Of a stretch of DNA of 64,000 nucleotides, positions 55,308-64,000 are shown in pieces (the first letter of the stretch is position 1; each line of letters opens with the position of its first letter). The stretch comes from AP-15 sp963788085 (GTDB lineage: Bacteria; Pseudomonadota; Alphaproteobacteria; ATCC43930; CGMCC-115725): contig CAWBFS010000004.1 in assembly GCA_963788085.1 (NCBI GenBank), forward strand, positions 77,260-141,259, read 5' to 3'. The notes beneath the pieces were generated by a model. The model had not been told where the DNA came from and did not search any database. It saw nothing but the letters and a program-made list of their open reading frames with translations. Made by a program: the position numbers and the translations under genes.

Positions 55308-56090
55308 TTAGTTGTCGCTCGACTTAGCGGCTGGTGGTTGGCGCTGGCGTCGCTTGCTCTGTTTGAGCCGATAGCTGTCGCCGTTCAATTCGAGGATGTG
55401 GACGTGGTGAGTTAGTCGGTCGAGCAGCGCACCGGTCAGCCGCTCGGACCCGAACACGCCGGTCCACTCGTCGAATGGCAGATTGCTGGTGACGATGGTG
55501 GAGCCGCGCTCATAGCGCTGGCTGAAGACCTCAAACAAGAGCTCGGCGCCGGTCGTCGAAAGGGGTACATAGCCCAGTTCATCGACGATCAGCAGCTTGT
55601 AACCGGCCAGCTGGCGCTGTAGGCGGAGCAGTCGCTTCTGGTCCCTGGCCTCGATCAGCCCGTGGACCAGAGCGGCCGCGGTGATGAAGCCGACCGACAA
55701 GCCCTTCTGGCAGGCAGCCAGCCCCAATCCGAGAGCAATGTGCGTCTTGCCGGTGCCGCTGTTGCCGACCGCGATCACGTTGTCGCGGCGAGTGACGTAC
55801 TCGCAGCGAGCGAGCTCCAGGACCAATGTCTTGTTGAGCGAAGGGATCGCTGTGAAGTCGAAACTGTCCAGGCTCTTCACTGTCGGGAACCGTGCCTCCT
55901 TGATGCGGCGCTCGACCATCCGCCGTTCCCGGTCGATCAGTTCGAGTTCGGCCAGGCGCAGCAAATAGCGGGGATGGTCGACGCCCTCGGCGGCGCATCG
56001 CTGGGCGAGCTTGTCGTATTCGCGCAGGAAGGTTGGCAGCTTGAGCGCCTTGAGGTGATGGGCGAGCAGAAGCTGGGGCGTGTCGTTCAT
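55308..56090 (-). CDS. istB: IS21 helper ATPase IstB
   Basis: ATG 56090 (MNDTPQLLLAHHLKALKLP) overlaps the istA stop. GNSGTGKTHIALGLGLAACQ is the Walker A motif and YKLLIVDELGYVPLS Walker B, followed by STIVTSNLPFDEW, typical of the AAA+ DnaC-like helper. At 260 residues it is full length and uninterrupted. It loads onto target DNA and stimulates the IstA transposase. Confidence 0.93.
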   Translation of the reverse strand: MNDTPQLLLAHHLKALKLPTFLREYDKLAQRCAAEGVDHPRYLLRLAELELIDRERRMVERRIKEARFPTVKSLDSFDFTAIPSLNKTLVLELARCEYVTRRDNVIAVGNSGTGKTHIALGLGLAACQKGLSVGFITAAALVHGLIEARDQKRLLRLQRQLAGYKLLIVDELGYVPLSTTGAELLFEVFSQRYERGSTIVTSNLPFDEWTGVFGSERLTGALLDRLTHHVHILELNGDSYRLKQSKRRQRQPPAAKSSDN

Positions 56091-57586
56091 GGAGAGACGC
56101 TGGTGAGAAGGTCGAGATAGGCCTTGGCCGAGGTCATCGCCACGCTCGCCCGCGGCAGGTAGGGATAGACCGTAAGGTCGAGCCGCGGCGGCCGGCGCTC
56201 GATCCGGCACAGCACCAGATGCTTGACCGCGTCAAAGCCGATCGCGCCACGCGCGATGGCCTCTCTGACGCCGGCCAGCACGTCCTCGGGGCGGAATACC
56301 TCCAGCAACCGCAGCACCTGGACGAACTCGCGTTTGCCGCGTTTGGCCATGCGGGCCTCGATCAGGCGACGCAGCGTGGCAAATTCCTCAGGCAGGTCCC
56401 AGCCGACCAGCGGTGCTGCCTGGTCGAGAGCGCCAATCTTCTGTTCGAGCAACGGCAGGTAATGCAGCGGGTTGAAGACAAAGTCCTCGCGTTCATAGGA
56501 GCGCGGATGACGGGCGATCACCTCCGCCCCGCAGGAGATCACTACCTCGTGGACGTAGCCGCGGATCAGAACCTCGCGATGCCCGTAGGCGGTCGGCACC
56601 GAGTAGTCGGTGCCGCGATAGCGCACCAGCAATTGCGAACTGACCCGGCCCGCCTTCTTCTCGCAGGCGTCATAGGGCGCTGGCGGCAAGGCGTGGAACG
56701 CCTCCAGATCCCGCATCAGCCGTTCGCCGATCGTCTGGTCGTGACCGCGCAGCCGATCCCCGAACCGGCGCCGACAACCCTCGAGCAGCTGCTCGTTCAG
56801 CGCCATCAAGCTGACCGCCCGCGGTACCGGCACCAGCAAGTTCCGGCGGATCCAGCCGATCAGCCCCTCGACTTTGCCTTTATCGTTGCCTTTGCCGGGC
56901 CGACCGAACCGATCGTCAAACACGTAATGGGATTGCAGCTCGCTGAACACGCGCGTGCGCTGTCGCACTCCACCGCCCAGGATGCGCGCCACCGCCAGCG
57001 TCGTGTTGTCGTACAGGATCGAGCGCGGCACCTTGCCGAAGAACGTGAATGCGGCGTTGTGCCCGTCACAGAACGCTTCGGCGGTCTCCGCCGGATAGGC
57101 CTGCACAAAACAGGCGTCGCTGTGCGGCAGGTCCATTGCAAAGAAGTGGATTTTGCGCTCGACCCCGGCGATCTCCGCCAGCGCCTCGCCAAAATCCACC
57201 TGAGCATGGCCGGGATCGTGCCGAAGCGGCACGAATACTTCGCGATGCCGCAGACGGCGCGCCAACACGTAGTCCTTAACAATGGTGATCCCGCCAGAGT
57301 AGCCGTGCTCGTCGCGAAGCCGCTCGAAGATCCGCTTCGAGGTATGCCGCTGCTTCCTCGGCCGGCCCTCATCCGCCGTCAGGATACCGTCGATGATCCC
57401 GGTGAACGGGTCGAGCTTCGGACGCGCCGGCGGTCGGCTCCGCCGATACCCGGGCGGTACCGAAAACGCCAGCATCTTGGCTACTGTCCGCGGGTCAATG
57501 CCAAACTGCCGCGCCGCTTCCCGGCGGCTCAGACCCTCGATCTGTACCGCGTAACGAACCCGCCCATAAAGCTCAACCACCTTCAT
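56087..57586 (-). CDS. istA: IS21 transposase IstA
   Basis: The 499-residue protein begins MKVVELYGRVRYAVQIEGLS with an HTH (SRREAARQFGIDPRTVAKML). PGHAQVDFGEA supplies the first catalytic aspartate, SILYDNTTLAVARILGGG the second, and KGKVEGLIGWIRRNLLVP the DDE glutamate. A C-terminal beta-domain (YRGTDYSVPTAYGHREVLIR) follows. The frame is intact, so the element may still be active if its ends are complete. Confidence 0.93.
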   Translation of the reverse strand: MKVVELYGRVRYAVQIEGLSRREAARQFGIDPRTVAKMLAFSVPPGYRRSRPPARPKLDPFTGIIDGILTADEGRPRKQRHTSKRIFERLRDEHGYSGGITIVKDYVLARRLRHREVFVPLRHDPGHAQVDFGEALAEIAGVERKIHFFAMDLPHSDACFVQAYPAETAEAFCDGHNAAFTFFGKVPRSILYDNTTLAVARILGGGVRQRTRVFSELQSHYVFDDRFGRPGKGNDKGKVEGLIGWIRRNLLVPVPRAVSLMALNEQLLEGCRRRFGDRLRGHDQTIGERLMRDLEAFHALPPAPYDACEKKAGRVSSQLLVRYRGTDYSVPTAYGHREVLIRGYVHEVVISCGAEVIARHPRSYEREDFVFNPLHYLPLLEQKIGALDQAAPLVGWDLPEEFATLRRLIEARMAKRGKREFVQVLRLLEVFRPEDVLAGVREAIARGAIGFDAVKHLVLCRIERRPPRLDLTVYPYLPRASVAMTSAKAYLDLLTSVSP

Positions 57587-57650
57587 CCCCCGCCCTCGGC
57601 AATTACGCCAAAGGGCTACCTGCTGCCGGAGTTTTACTCCGGCGCAACCG

Positions 57651-58357
57651 GACTGACCGGCCGCTTCAATGAGGGATTTTTGCTCCGGCGCTTACACACC
57701 GAGGATTTCGCCCGGTATCTGGTCTCAGTGAAGCCGCGTAAACAGATCCTATGCAGTGGCCCGATTTGGGTTCTGCCTTTGCAGTCGCGTCGAATTTCGC
57801 TCACTAGCGCGTTCCGCGTCGGTGATGACCGATCGCTCTAAAGGTAGAACCCATTGAAAAATCGAAAACTCTGCCATCATCGTGGTCGCGAGCAACGTCT
57901 TAGCCACCGTGCCATAATTTTGCGGTCTGAAATTTGTATCGTATAGAGCCGAGGCACCCTGACCGTTCCGATTGCGACCGTTCGGTTCAGACGTTCGAGT
58001 GATCTCGACCCCGGGCGGACCGCCTCGGGCCCGGCGCTCGGTGGGTTAGTGTATACAGTAGCGACCAGGATGTTCCTGAACAATGTAGCGCTCCTCCTGT
58101 GTCTGTTTCTTTCCGACGAGACAGACCAAGTTGATTTCAGTGGATATGGCCCAGGTGTTCGTGGTCGAACTCGCCCTTTGCTATTGCGAGATGGTGAGGC
58201 TGATGATGTGAGCCGCTCACCAGTAGGCCAATAAAGCCAAGACGCGAATATGCTGATCTCGTCCTCGGAGCCGAAGATATCATGTTCGTGTAATGTTCTC
58301 AAACTCAGCGCCCAAAGCAAGGGCATGGTCGAGCGGTTCGTCGCGACAGGTGGGCGA
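57651..58357. other. Intergenic, no gene supported
   Basis: Several open frames exist on both strands but none shows a domain, ribosome site or convincing composition. It probably contains the remaining IS21 end and relics of the region the element entered. Confidence 0.35.
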
Positions 58358-58546
58358 CTATCTGTACCGCGTGAAGCCGAGGTATGCGAGGGCACCGGCC
58401 ACAAGAACGCCCAGCCAACTCACCCAGAACGGAATGCTTAAGCCGCCGATCTCCACCTGCCACCCAAAGATGATCCGCAGCAGATGCATTATTGCCACGA
58501 CGAGAAACAGCGTGGCAGTGACCGTCATATAGGTTTTTCGGTTCAA
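58358..58546 (-). CDS. Small two-helix membrane protein
   Basis: The 62-residue product (MNRKTYMTVTATLFLVVAIM, then SIPFWVSWLGVLVAGALAYL and GFTRYR) has two membrane helices with a short amphipathic loop and basic ends. Composition and codon use look genuine. Very short proteins of this type are annotated as hypothetical in alphaproteobacteria; function unknown. Confidence 0.65.
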   Translation of the reverse strand: MNRKTYMTVTATLFLVVAIMHLLRIIFGWQVEIGGLSIPFWVSWLGVLVAGALAYLGFTRYR

Positions 58547-58664
58547 TCGGCCTGCCTTTCCGCCTCGCGTCCAACAACCCCGACAGTAGCTTACGGCTCA
58601 TCACGGGTGATTTCTACGCGGTAGGTCAGCTAGGGCATCCTTTCTCCACCTATCGACTGATGAC

Positions 58665-59069
58665 CTATCTGCCTTTTCGCTTCCGAGCTTTGCGGGCGGC
58701 ATAGCGGGCGTCGCGAGCGGCCTGCCGCTCGGCTTCCAGGGCGGCTTCCCGCGCTGTCTGCTCGACGAATTCCGCATCGCGGGCCTCTTGCTCGGCTTTC
58801 AGCGCGGCCTCGCGAGCGGCAACCTCGGCGGCTTGCGCAGCGGCTAGGGCAGCAGCCTGACGAGCTTCAACGGCCAACTTGGTGGCTTTTCGTTCAGCGA
58901 TGCGGGCGTCGCGAGCCACCTTGACCGCATCCCGTGCCATCCGCCGCTTGATGGCGGCGGGGCTCTCGGCCTCAGACCTCGCTTGGGCTGCCCGCTCCAA
59001 TTGGGCCTTCTTCGCCTCTGCGGCTGCGCTCAGGCGGTCGGCAAAACTGGCGTTCTTGGACCAGTTCAT
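58665..59069 (-). CDS. DUF6481-family protein, Ala/Arg-rich helix
   Basis: MNWSKNASFADRLSAAAEAK opens a 134-residue protein that is almost entirely Ala, Arg, Lys and Glu, predicting one long charged helix or coiled coil, and ends RKARKRKGR. This matches DUF6481, known from many Rhizobiales genomes without assigned function. The basic tail suggests nucleic-acid or ribosome association; that is inference only. Confidence 0.75.
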   Translation of the reverse strand: MNWSKNASFADRLSAAAEAKKAQLERAAQARSEAESPAAIKRRMARDAVKVARDARIAERKATKLAVEARQAAALAAAQAAEVAAREAALKAEQEARDAEFVEQTAREAALEAERQAARDARYAARKARKRKGR

Positions 59070-59154
59070 CTCAGTCTTTTACGCTCAAGAAAACGGCTCC
59101 TCGCCCAAGGGATCGACGGTTTCAGATCGGCGCTCGCCACGCCATATTCCAGGG

Positions 59155-59322
59155 ATGGCCGAGACCAAGATTGAAAAGCTCGCGCGCCTCTCGGGACGGG
59201 TCGCTTGGAAGGTCGTCGGTGCGCTTGAGCGACGGGGTTACGACATTCGTGGAAAGACGTCAACTCCGATCGGCAGAGTTCCCCGTCGCGTTCCTCCTCC
59301 AAAGCCAAAATCGAATGACTGA
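59155..59322 (+). CDS. Small basic protein
   Basis: ATG 59155 follows CCAGGG. The 55-residue product (MAETKIEKLARLSGRVAWKV, then GALERRGYDIRGKTSTPIG) has one helix and a Pro/Arg/Lys-rich end. It starts 86 bases upstream of and divergent from the DUF6481 gene. Family unknown; assigned as a gene on composition and ribosome site. Confidence 0.5.
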   Translation: MAETKIEKLARLSGRVAWKVVGALERRGYDIRGKTSTPIGRVPRRVPPPKPKSND

Positions 59323-59842
59323 ACTACTTTAGATTGGTTAGGGCGACTCATCGCAACCGCGCCCCTTGGCCGCATGGCGGGCGCGCGAGATTAAGTCAGT
59401 ATCGATTACCCATACAGAAATCCCCGACCGTCGAGAACCAGCAGCCGGAGCTTGAGGCGAATTACGATCGGCTGGTCCGGGCCTCTCCAGTGGCCGGGAA
59501 AACGATCGACCCAAAACACCATGTCGGCCAAAAATCCGGAGGGCGATTTGGGATCTCCATATCGATAGCGCCGATCCGCTAACATCCTTTGCGGTTCCGC
59601 TCGCCTGAACAATCACCCCGCCTTTCCTCAATAGGTCACAGCCGGGAGGTAGAAAGCTACGGCGGCGATTTTTCAAGCCCAATAGCGTCTATACCGACCA
59701 TGCGACGGCACCGATGTCGAGCGGCTGCTGGATCGTGCGCTGACTGATAGCCGCACCGACTAAAGCCGACATCCGCACTGCCACCACCGCCCGATCTTCT
59801 AGCTGCGGCTCCTTGCTCGCCGCTGCCCTTGGGGTGTTGCCA
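59323..59842. other. Intergenic, no gene supported
   Basis: A minus-strand frame near 59406-59612 has fair composition (GFLADMVFWVDRFPGHWRG) but no start context or family I recognise. Nothing else is supported. Confidence 0.3.
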
Positions 59843-60127
59843 CTAATATGGCCTGCGGACGACCGCAGCCCCATGGGGGTCCGACACACCCCGCTCGGTA
59901 GGGTCCGTGGGCACGACTAACCGGATGGTGGTACCCATAACCGTAATGGTGCGGATATGCCTTGTGAACTCCCACAGCCCCATTGGGACCGACGCATCCG
60001 GCTCGGTAGACTCCATTGACACAGGCGGCTGCGTGGCTCGGTTGGGCGGGCATGAGCGTGCCAAGTGTAATTATGACGGCGAGCATCGGTGTGCGATGTT
60101 GGCAAAGCCCAGCATAGCGTTTTTCAT
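59843..60127 (-). CDS. Small exported GCVGPNG-repeat protein, two frameshifts
   Basis: ATG 60127 (MKNAMLGFANIA) begins a signal peptide that continues in another frame as MLAVIITLGTLMPAQPSHAA. The mature part has two units of the form YRAGCVGPNGAVGV / YRAGCVGP separated by a His/Tyr-rich linker (HKAYPHHYGYGYHHP). A second frame change gives PHGAAVVRRPY and the stop at 59843. Such tiny Cys-containing repeat proteins are common in Bradyrhizobium-like genomes; function unknown. Confidence 0.55.
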
Positions 60128-60499
60128 TTTGGGTACCTTTGGTTACAGGAGTGCGAATAATTTCATCGCTGCGCTGCAATGAAAACCCCGGCCATGACGA
60201 CCGGGGTTTCTGTCCCTACAGCATTTCGCGATGCAGGGAAATGCATCATCTCCGTTGGGAGACAACTCGATGCGGGCTCAGTATGCCGATGCCCTCATAA
60301 GTTGCAACAAATACTGACAAATTAACTATCAATTGCGAAGTAATCTCGCGCTCCATGACTTTGCCTCGCGCGCCTGCGCTGCGCGCCGTCTCGCCGAAGA
60401 CGAAGCATCGAGCCGGTTCCGACTCCTCCGCTCGCAACGCCAATCCTGGTCCTGAAGGAAACCGCCGCTCGGCTTCGCGAGCGGCTTGTTAGGTGGCTC
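60128..60499. other. Intergenic with a terminator-like hairpin
   Basis: AACCCCGGCCATGACGACCG and its partner CGGTCGTCATGGCCGGGG-like arms around 60183-60208 could fold as a hairpin (CCCCGG...CCGGGG). No gene is seen. Confidence 0.35.
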
Positions 60500-60871
60500 T
60501 CATGAAGCGGCCCGGCGAAATCCGATGGGGCTTCGATGACCCGCCTGGACAGACCGTTCCCGCAAATCGCGACCGGTGATTTCGACATTACCGTCGTCGG
60601 GAAACTGCCTGCGGCGAACCTTCCGTTCGGCGATCAGTTCGAGGCGCGTCCGGTGAAGATGGTAGGCTTCGAGGCAGCGTTCCGGCGTTGGGGCCTCTGG
60701 AAGCAGGATTTGGAACACGCGCCGGGAAACGCGCACCGTGCCGTTATATTCGCCGATGCCGATGCCGAACTCGACGACGGAGCGCTCAGGATTTCCACCG
60801 GGCGTCGGGCGGAAATCGGAAAAACATAGACCTCTTGGGTGTTCTATTAATGTTCTATCAAGCCGTCCCAT
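60500..60871 (-). CDS. DUF1488-like protein
   Basis: The minus frame encodes SVVEFGIGIGEYNGTVRVSR, then CLEAYHLHRTRLELIAERKV and RRRQFPDDGNVEITGRDLRE. The second half resembles DUF1488-type proteins (R-x-R-x-E-x-I-A-E-x-K followed by a basic strand). The first 30 residues are less convincing, and an internal start near GNPERSVVEFG is possible. The plus-strand frame over the same DNA is its shadow. Confidence 0.55.
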   Translation of the reverse strand: MGRLDRTLIEHPRGLCFSDFRPTPGGNPERSVVEFGIGIGEYNGTVRVSRRVFQILLPEAPTPERCLEAYHLHRTRLELIAERKVRRRQFPDDGNVEITGRDLRERSVQAGHRSPIGFRRAAS

Positions 60872-61007
60872 AGAAGCATCACGGTTGTCGAAGTCTCTAA
60901 TGCGTTGTCGGCTATGGCCCAGCTACGCGACCCGTTGCATCTCGGCGCACAGAATGGGTTGATTAGATCTGAGTTCCGATCGAAGCGGCTCACGAGCAAA
61001 GGTAGCC

Positions 61008-61734
61008 TTACCGGGGGGCTGTCGCTTTGGCGATCTTGGGTGGTGGCTTCGGTTTCGCCCTGATCCGCATTGCTCGGCCCTCCGGTTGATCAATATCGAA
61101 CGCTCCGGTCTTTCGGACCAGATCGCTCAGTTTTCGATATCCATAAGTGCGCGGGTCGAAGTCGGAAGCGATGTTCGCGAGGCGTTGCCCCGCTGCGCCC
61201 AAGCCGACCCAGCCATCTTCCGTCTCCATCTGCATCATGGCCTTGTTCAAGATAGGAATGGCCGCGCTAGGCGGTTGCAGAGCTTTGGCGGAAGGGCCTT
61301 CTTCGAAGTGAAAGGCGGTAACAGGTTCTCGGTGTAGATGAACTTGCGGCACGCCTGCCGGAAACTCTCGGGTGTCTTGTGCTCGCGGAAGCCGAAGACA
61401 TCGGCACCCTGTTCCCGCAGACGAGACGCAAGGCGCTGGAAGGCGCTGTCCGAAGAGACAAGACAGAAACCGTCGAATCGACCGCTGTGTAAAAGTTCTA
61501 TGGCGTCGATCACCAAGGCGATGTCGGACGCGTTCTTTCCAGTCGTGTAGGCGAACTGCTGGTAGGGGTCGATCGTGTATTTTTGGAGGATGTCGCCAGG
61601 ATTCAGGCGTTGGCCCGAGAAATCACCATAGATCCGCGGCACACTCGCCTCACCATACTTGGCTACTTCCTCAAAAAGCCGGGCGGCGACCCGACACATT
61701 TCGATCAGCATTGCGATCTGATTGGGGATCCAGC
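61008..61734 (-). CDS. NYN-domain / OST-HTH (LOTUS) protein with degenerate active site, frameshifted
   Basis: AARLFEEVAKYGEASVPRIY, YTTGKNASDIALVIDAIELL and FDGFCLVSSDSAFQRLASRL identify a LabA/DUF88-type NYN RNase fold; after a frame change near 61330 the tail (VGLGAAGQRLANIASDFDPR, TYGYRKLSDLV) is an OST-HTH/LOTUS domain. Relatives start with L-I-D-x-D-N; here the segment is LIEMCRV, and S-D-S-D-F has become SDSAF, so key acidic residues are lost. The start is uncertain; I take an ATG near 61734. Likely RNA binding without cleavage, if expressed. Confidence 0.7.
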
Positions 61735-61922
61735 CAAAGAAGACCGCATCTGCCTCTTCGTTCAGGTGCTTGTTTACGCACCATCCCAATGCGGATTTCG
61801 TCTCGCACGATTTTGCGTCTCTTCCGTGCCGCCTTATCAAAGCCGCCCTTTGCCGCGGGCAGCAGATCCAGAGGTAAGCTACCGCGAAGGGTAGCTTCCT
61901 GGTCTTCGGGCGAACCATACTC

Positions 61923-62636
61923 CTAAAACGCGCCAACGAGCGGGGGTTCGTTGACGAGAGCGGGGATAATGGTTCCATGGTCTGTCCGTTGATCTTCGGT
62001 AATGCCGGGGCCACCGCGGCTAATGCGATCATAAGTCTGCCGGTCGAGTTCCCCTCGTCCCAATGCGAAAGAGGCTATCTGAATCCGACAAGCGAGATAC
62101 CGGGCCAATGCGTCACGCGAAATCGGCTTGGTGATGATATATATGTTTTGCGGTGCCCCGGCTAATGCGCGTTGAAATTGGATTGAAAAACTCCCCAAAC
62201 CAAAACCATCCCACATTGCTGTCGCGGTCGCCTGATCAACAGTTGACTTCAACACGCCGCCATTGTTTGCCCCGCCGTAGAACCTGCCAACAGTACTAAA
62301 CGAGCCAACGCTAATGTCTCCGCTGCTTAGCGGCGTCCATGTGAGCCCGGTTGGCATCCCATTGACATAACGCATGTCGCCAACGTCTAAACTATACGCG
62401 AGAAAAATTTCTCTTGGATTGGCCGTCGACAGAGCCTCTATGATGCGAAGGTTGACGACTTCCGGTCTGGCAGGGTCAACAATCATCGTGATCAGATTGC
62501 AGGTGATTCCGTAAGCGTCAACTTTCTTCTCGAAATCAAACTGCACGGTCGAATCAGCAACTTTGATCGTTGCGCCATGGACCGGAGTTGCGGCCAAGGC
62601 AAAGGCGGCGATGGTACCTAACAGGAGCTTTCTCAT
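61923..62636 (-). CDS. Exported hypothetical protein
   Basis: MRKLLLGTIAAFALAATPVHG is a clear signal peptide. The mature part (TVQFDFEKKVDAYGITCNLI, FSTVGRFYGGANNGGVLKST) is beta-rich with Gly/Ser turns and ends in a Pro-rich tail. At 237 residues it is intact. I do not recognise the family. It is probably periplasmic or secreted. Confidence 0.7.
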   Translation of the reverse strand: MRKLLLGTIAAFALAATPVHGATIKVADSTVQFDFEKKVDAYGITCNLITMIVDPARPEVVNLRIIEALSTANPREIFLAYSLDVGDMRYVNGMPTGLTWTPLSSGDISVGSFSTVGRFYGGANNGGVLKSTVDQATATAMWDGFGLGSFSIQFQRALAGAPQNIYIITKPISRDALARYLACRIQIASFALGRGELDRQTYDRISRGGPGITEDQRTDHGTIIPALVNEPPLVGAF

Positions 62637-63279
62637 TCCACGTAATCCTTGTCAGGGGGTTACAACATAAGCCGTGCGAACGCTTAAGAACCCGCCCCCA
62701 ATCTGCCGAGTTCAATCTTCTCGGCTTCGTTGCGTTCAACCGTCCAGGTTAGCCACGGGCCACCACTCAATGGCATCGGTTCACTTGTTGCGTGGCAGCA
62801 ACATCAGCGGATGACGAGTTTATTAGCGTCCCCGAGCCTGCCAAAAAACGATGTGTCCCATCGATTTCCTGATAAGGGGTAGAGGTGATCAACCGCGTTC
62901 ATATTCGGGTCGGGTGAAATAACGGGATCAGCCGCATCGATCCGCTCGATACCGGCTGCGATGGTTTGGATCAGCAATGCCCCGCGACGGCCCATGCCGT
63001 TCGTGCTCTCCGGCCCGGACATTCGACAGCAGCCACCGGACGCAAAACATCGTCGGAAACTTCGGAGCATGGCCCTTCTTCCAAGGGGCCGGAATTAACG
63101 ATCACATGTTGATGGTCAAAAAAGCGTCTGCAAGAAATTGGTTCAACCGGTGACGCACCGGGCCAAAACCGCCGACGTGCCACATCAGTGCTGCCGTTTA
63201 GCGACATATCAATGACCCGCGCCGGTTCACTTCGCTGTAAGATCGTCCGCTGTTTCTGGCCACGAATTGGTGCTGGGCG
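62637..63279. other. Intergenic, no gene supported
   Basis: A minus-strand frame near 62804-63070 reads openly but has no motif. The last 100 bases probably hold the promoter of the thioesterase gene. No RNA gene or repeat was recognised. Confidence 0.35.
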
Positions 63280-63705
63280 ATGACCTCTACCCCCACCCAT
63301 TCCGGTATGCCGGAACATTTCGGCATCCGCATTACCGACGCCGACAAGGACAAGCTAGTCGGCGAACTCGATGTCGATGACCGTCATCTCAACAACAGCG
63401 GCCATGTGCATGGCGGTGCGCTGGCGGCGTTCGCCGATGATCTGGGCGGAAGATTGGCCGGGCTCAACGTCCCACCTGGGTTTCGTATAACCACGATTGA
63501 ATTGAAGACGAATATCTTTCGCGCCTGCGAGCCAGGGCGGCTGACCGGCGTTGCGGTGCCTGTCCATGTGGGGCGGCGCATGATCGTCCTGCAAACCTCG
63601 ATATACCGCCCGGACGGAAAGCTTGCTGCCATGATGATCCAGACCCAGATGGTCCTCCCAAAGGGAATCAGCGACTCCTGGGATGAAGGCAGCGGTGAGC
63701 ATTAA
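63280..63705 (+). CDS. PaaI-family hotdog thioesterase
   Basis: The 141-residue protein carries DRHLNNSGHVHGGALAAFAD, the hotdog-fold N-x-x-G-x-x-H-G-G motif, with a following aspartate (ADDLGG) as the likely catalytic acid. TIELKTNIFRACEPGRLTGV and RMIVLQTSIYRPDGKLAAMM complete the fold. It should hydrolyse aryl- or acyl-CoA thioesters to free CoA, a salvage role that fits the catabolic character of the region. Confidence 0.88.
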   Translation: MTSTPTHSGMPEHFGIRITDADKDKLVGELDVDDRHLNNSGHVHGGALAAFADDLGGRLAGLNVPPGFRITTIELKTNIFRACEPGRLTGVAVPVHVGRRMIVLQTSIYRPDGKLAAMMIQTQMVLPKGISDSWDEGSGEH

Positions 63706-63902
63706 GCGCGCTCTCACCGGCATTCGGCAGGATCTCGTGCTGACGAGAGCCATTATTTAGCTTGATCCGCCTCCCTTGGGACCAGCTAATCAGCGTAGCG
63801 GGGTACTTCGGGCATCGAAGGCGAAAGTATTTCTGAGGCTGGCCTAAATTACCGTGGAGCGGAAGAAAGAGCGAATAACAGAAGCCCTCTGAACGAGGCG
63901 CA

Positions 63903-64000
63903 CTAACATCCGCCTGAATCGAGTTTTATCGCCTCTTCGAGTTCACGAGCCCGGTCTTCAGTCATCGAGCGTATGCATTCGGCTCCCTGTACCTGCCGGA
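63903..64000 (-). CDS. Possible partial CDS, C-terminus only
   Basis: The minus frame enters from the right edge and ends with ECIRSMTEDRARELEEAIKL, then DSGGC and TAG at 63903-63905. Composition is protein-like and helical, but only about 31 codons are in the window and no family can be named. The gap 63706-63902 shows nothing else. Confidence 0.35.
   Translation of the reverse strand, partial: RQVQGAECIRSMTEDRARELEEAIKLDSGGC

Larger units (their letters stand above)
55120..57650 (-). mobile_element. IS21-family element (istA-istB)
   Basis: The istA and istB genes lie on the minus strand with a 4-base overlap, the standard IS21 layout. The left end probably starts with TGTTGGCCC near 55120. 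I did not find the matching right end past 57590, so it may be truncated or simply unrecognised. Confidence 0.7.

Noticed and set aside
56219..57841. A 540-codon plus-strand open frame
   Set aside because: Antisense to istA; no motif.
57877..58404. A 175-codon minus-strand open frame
   Set aside because: Ser/Arg-rich composition, no start context, no motif.
1..64000. CRISPR arrays, rRNA and tRNA genes
   Set aside because: No regularly spaced direct repeats, rRNA-like blocks or convincing cloverleaf sequences were seen by eye; a dedicated scan could still find a tRNA.

Overview
The window is GC-rich chromosomal DNA from a soil-type alphaproteobacterium, probably in or near the Hyphomicrobiales. 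Evidence is a class III adenylate cyclase fused to TolB-like and TPR modules, DUF6481, DUF1488-like and DUF5132-like small proteins, dispersed TGTCATTGCGAG palindromes and many small-molecule catabolic genes. I cannot place it to genus. I recognised no rRNA, tRNA or CRISPR array.

Layout. 0-2.3 kb: a methyltransferase running off the left edge, a 34-bp inverted-repeat pair, and remnants of an ankyrin protein and a SLATT-like membrane protein. 2.4-9.3 kb: adenylate cyclase, then a co-oriented catabolic run (acyl-CoA ligase, universal stress protein, cupin, quinone oxidoreductase, enolase-superfamily enzyme). 9.3-15 kb: palindromes flanking a broken GIY-YIG gene, secA, a parvulin isomerase, an HMCES/YedK protein. 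15-23.6 kb: a PEP-CTERM protein, then MFS transporter, RidA, luciferase-like monooxygenase and a molybdenum hydroxylase subunit (a set resembling pyrimidine/N-heterocycle catabolism), an atypical NRAMP transporter and an ACMSD-type amidohydrolase. 23.7-27.5 kb: flippase, glycosyltransferase and methyltransferase (surface polysaccharide). 27.6-39.9 kb: MutT, ArgJ, a MetE-like protein, a flavin monooxygenase and ring-cleavage dioxygenase pair, bacterioferritin, a formyl-CoA-transferase-like protein next to a TPP enzyme, a second luciferase-like protein and a PEBP protein.

40-47 kb is a decaying zone of truncated genes (hypB, DUF3047, Usp, alpha/beta hydrolase, NDP-forming acyl-CoA synthetase, nitroreductase) among a few intact ones. 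47.5-57.7 kb is a mobile-element cluster. Its centre is a three-level nest: an IS5-family transposase gene is split by a group II intron, and the intron's reverse transcriptase gene is split by a serine-recombinase element. An IS1380 remnant and an IS21 istA/istB pair follow. 58-64 kb carries small membrane and exported proteins, DUF6481, a NYN/OST-HTH protein that has lost active-site acids, and a PaaI-type thioesterase.

Many otherwise full-length genes, including essential secA, carry single-base indels, often in short homopolymers. I read most of these as likely sequencing errors rather than decay, so 'frameshifted' calls outside the remnant and mobile regions should be treated cautiously. 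All functions are inferred from sequence by eye; no database search was run.
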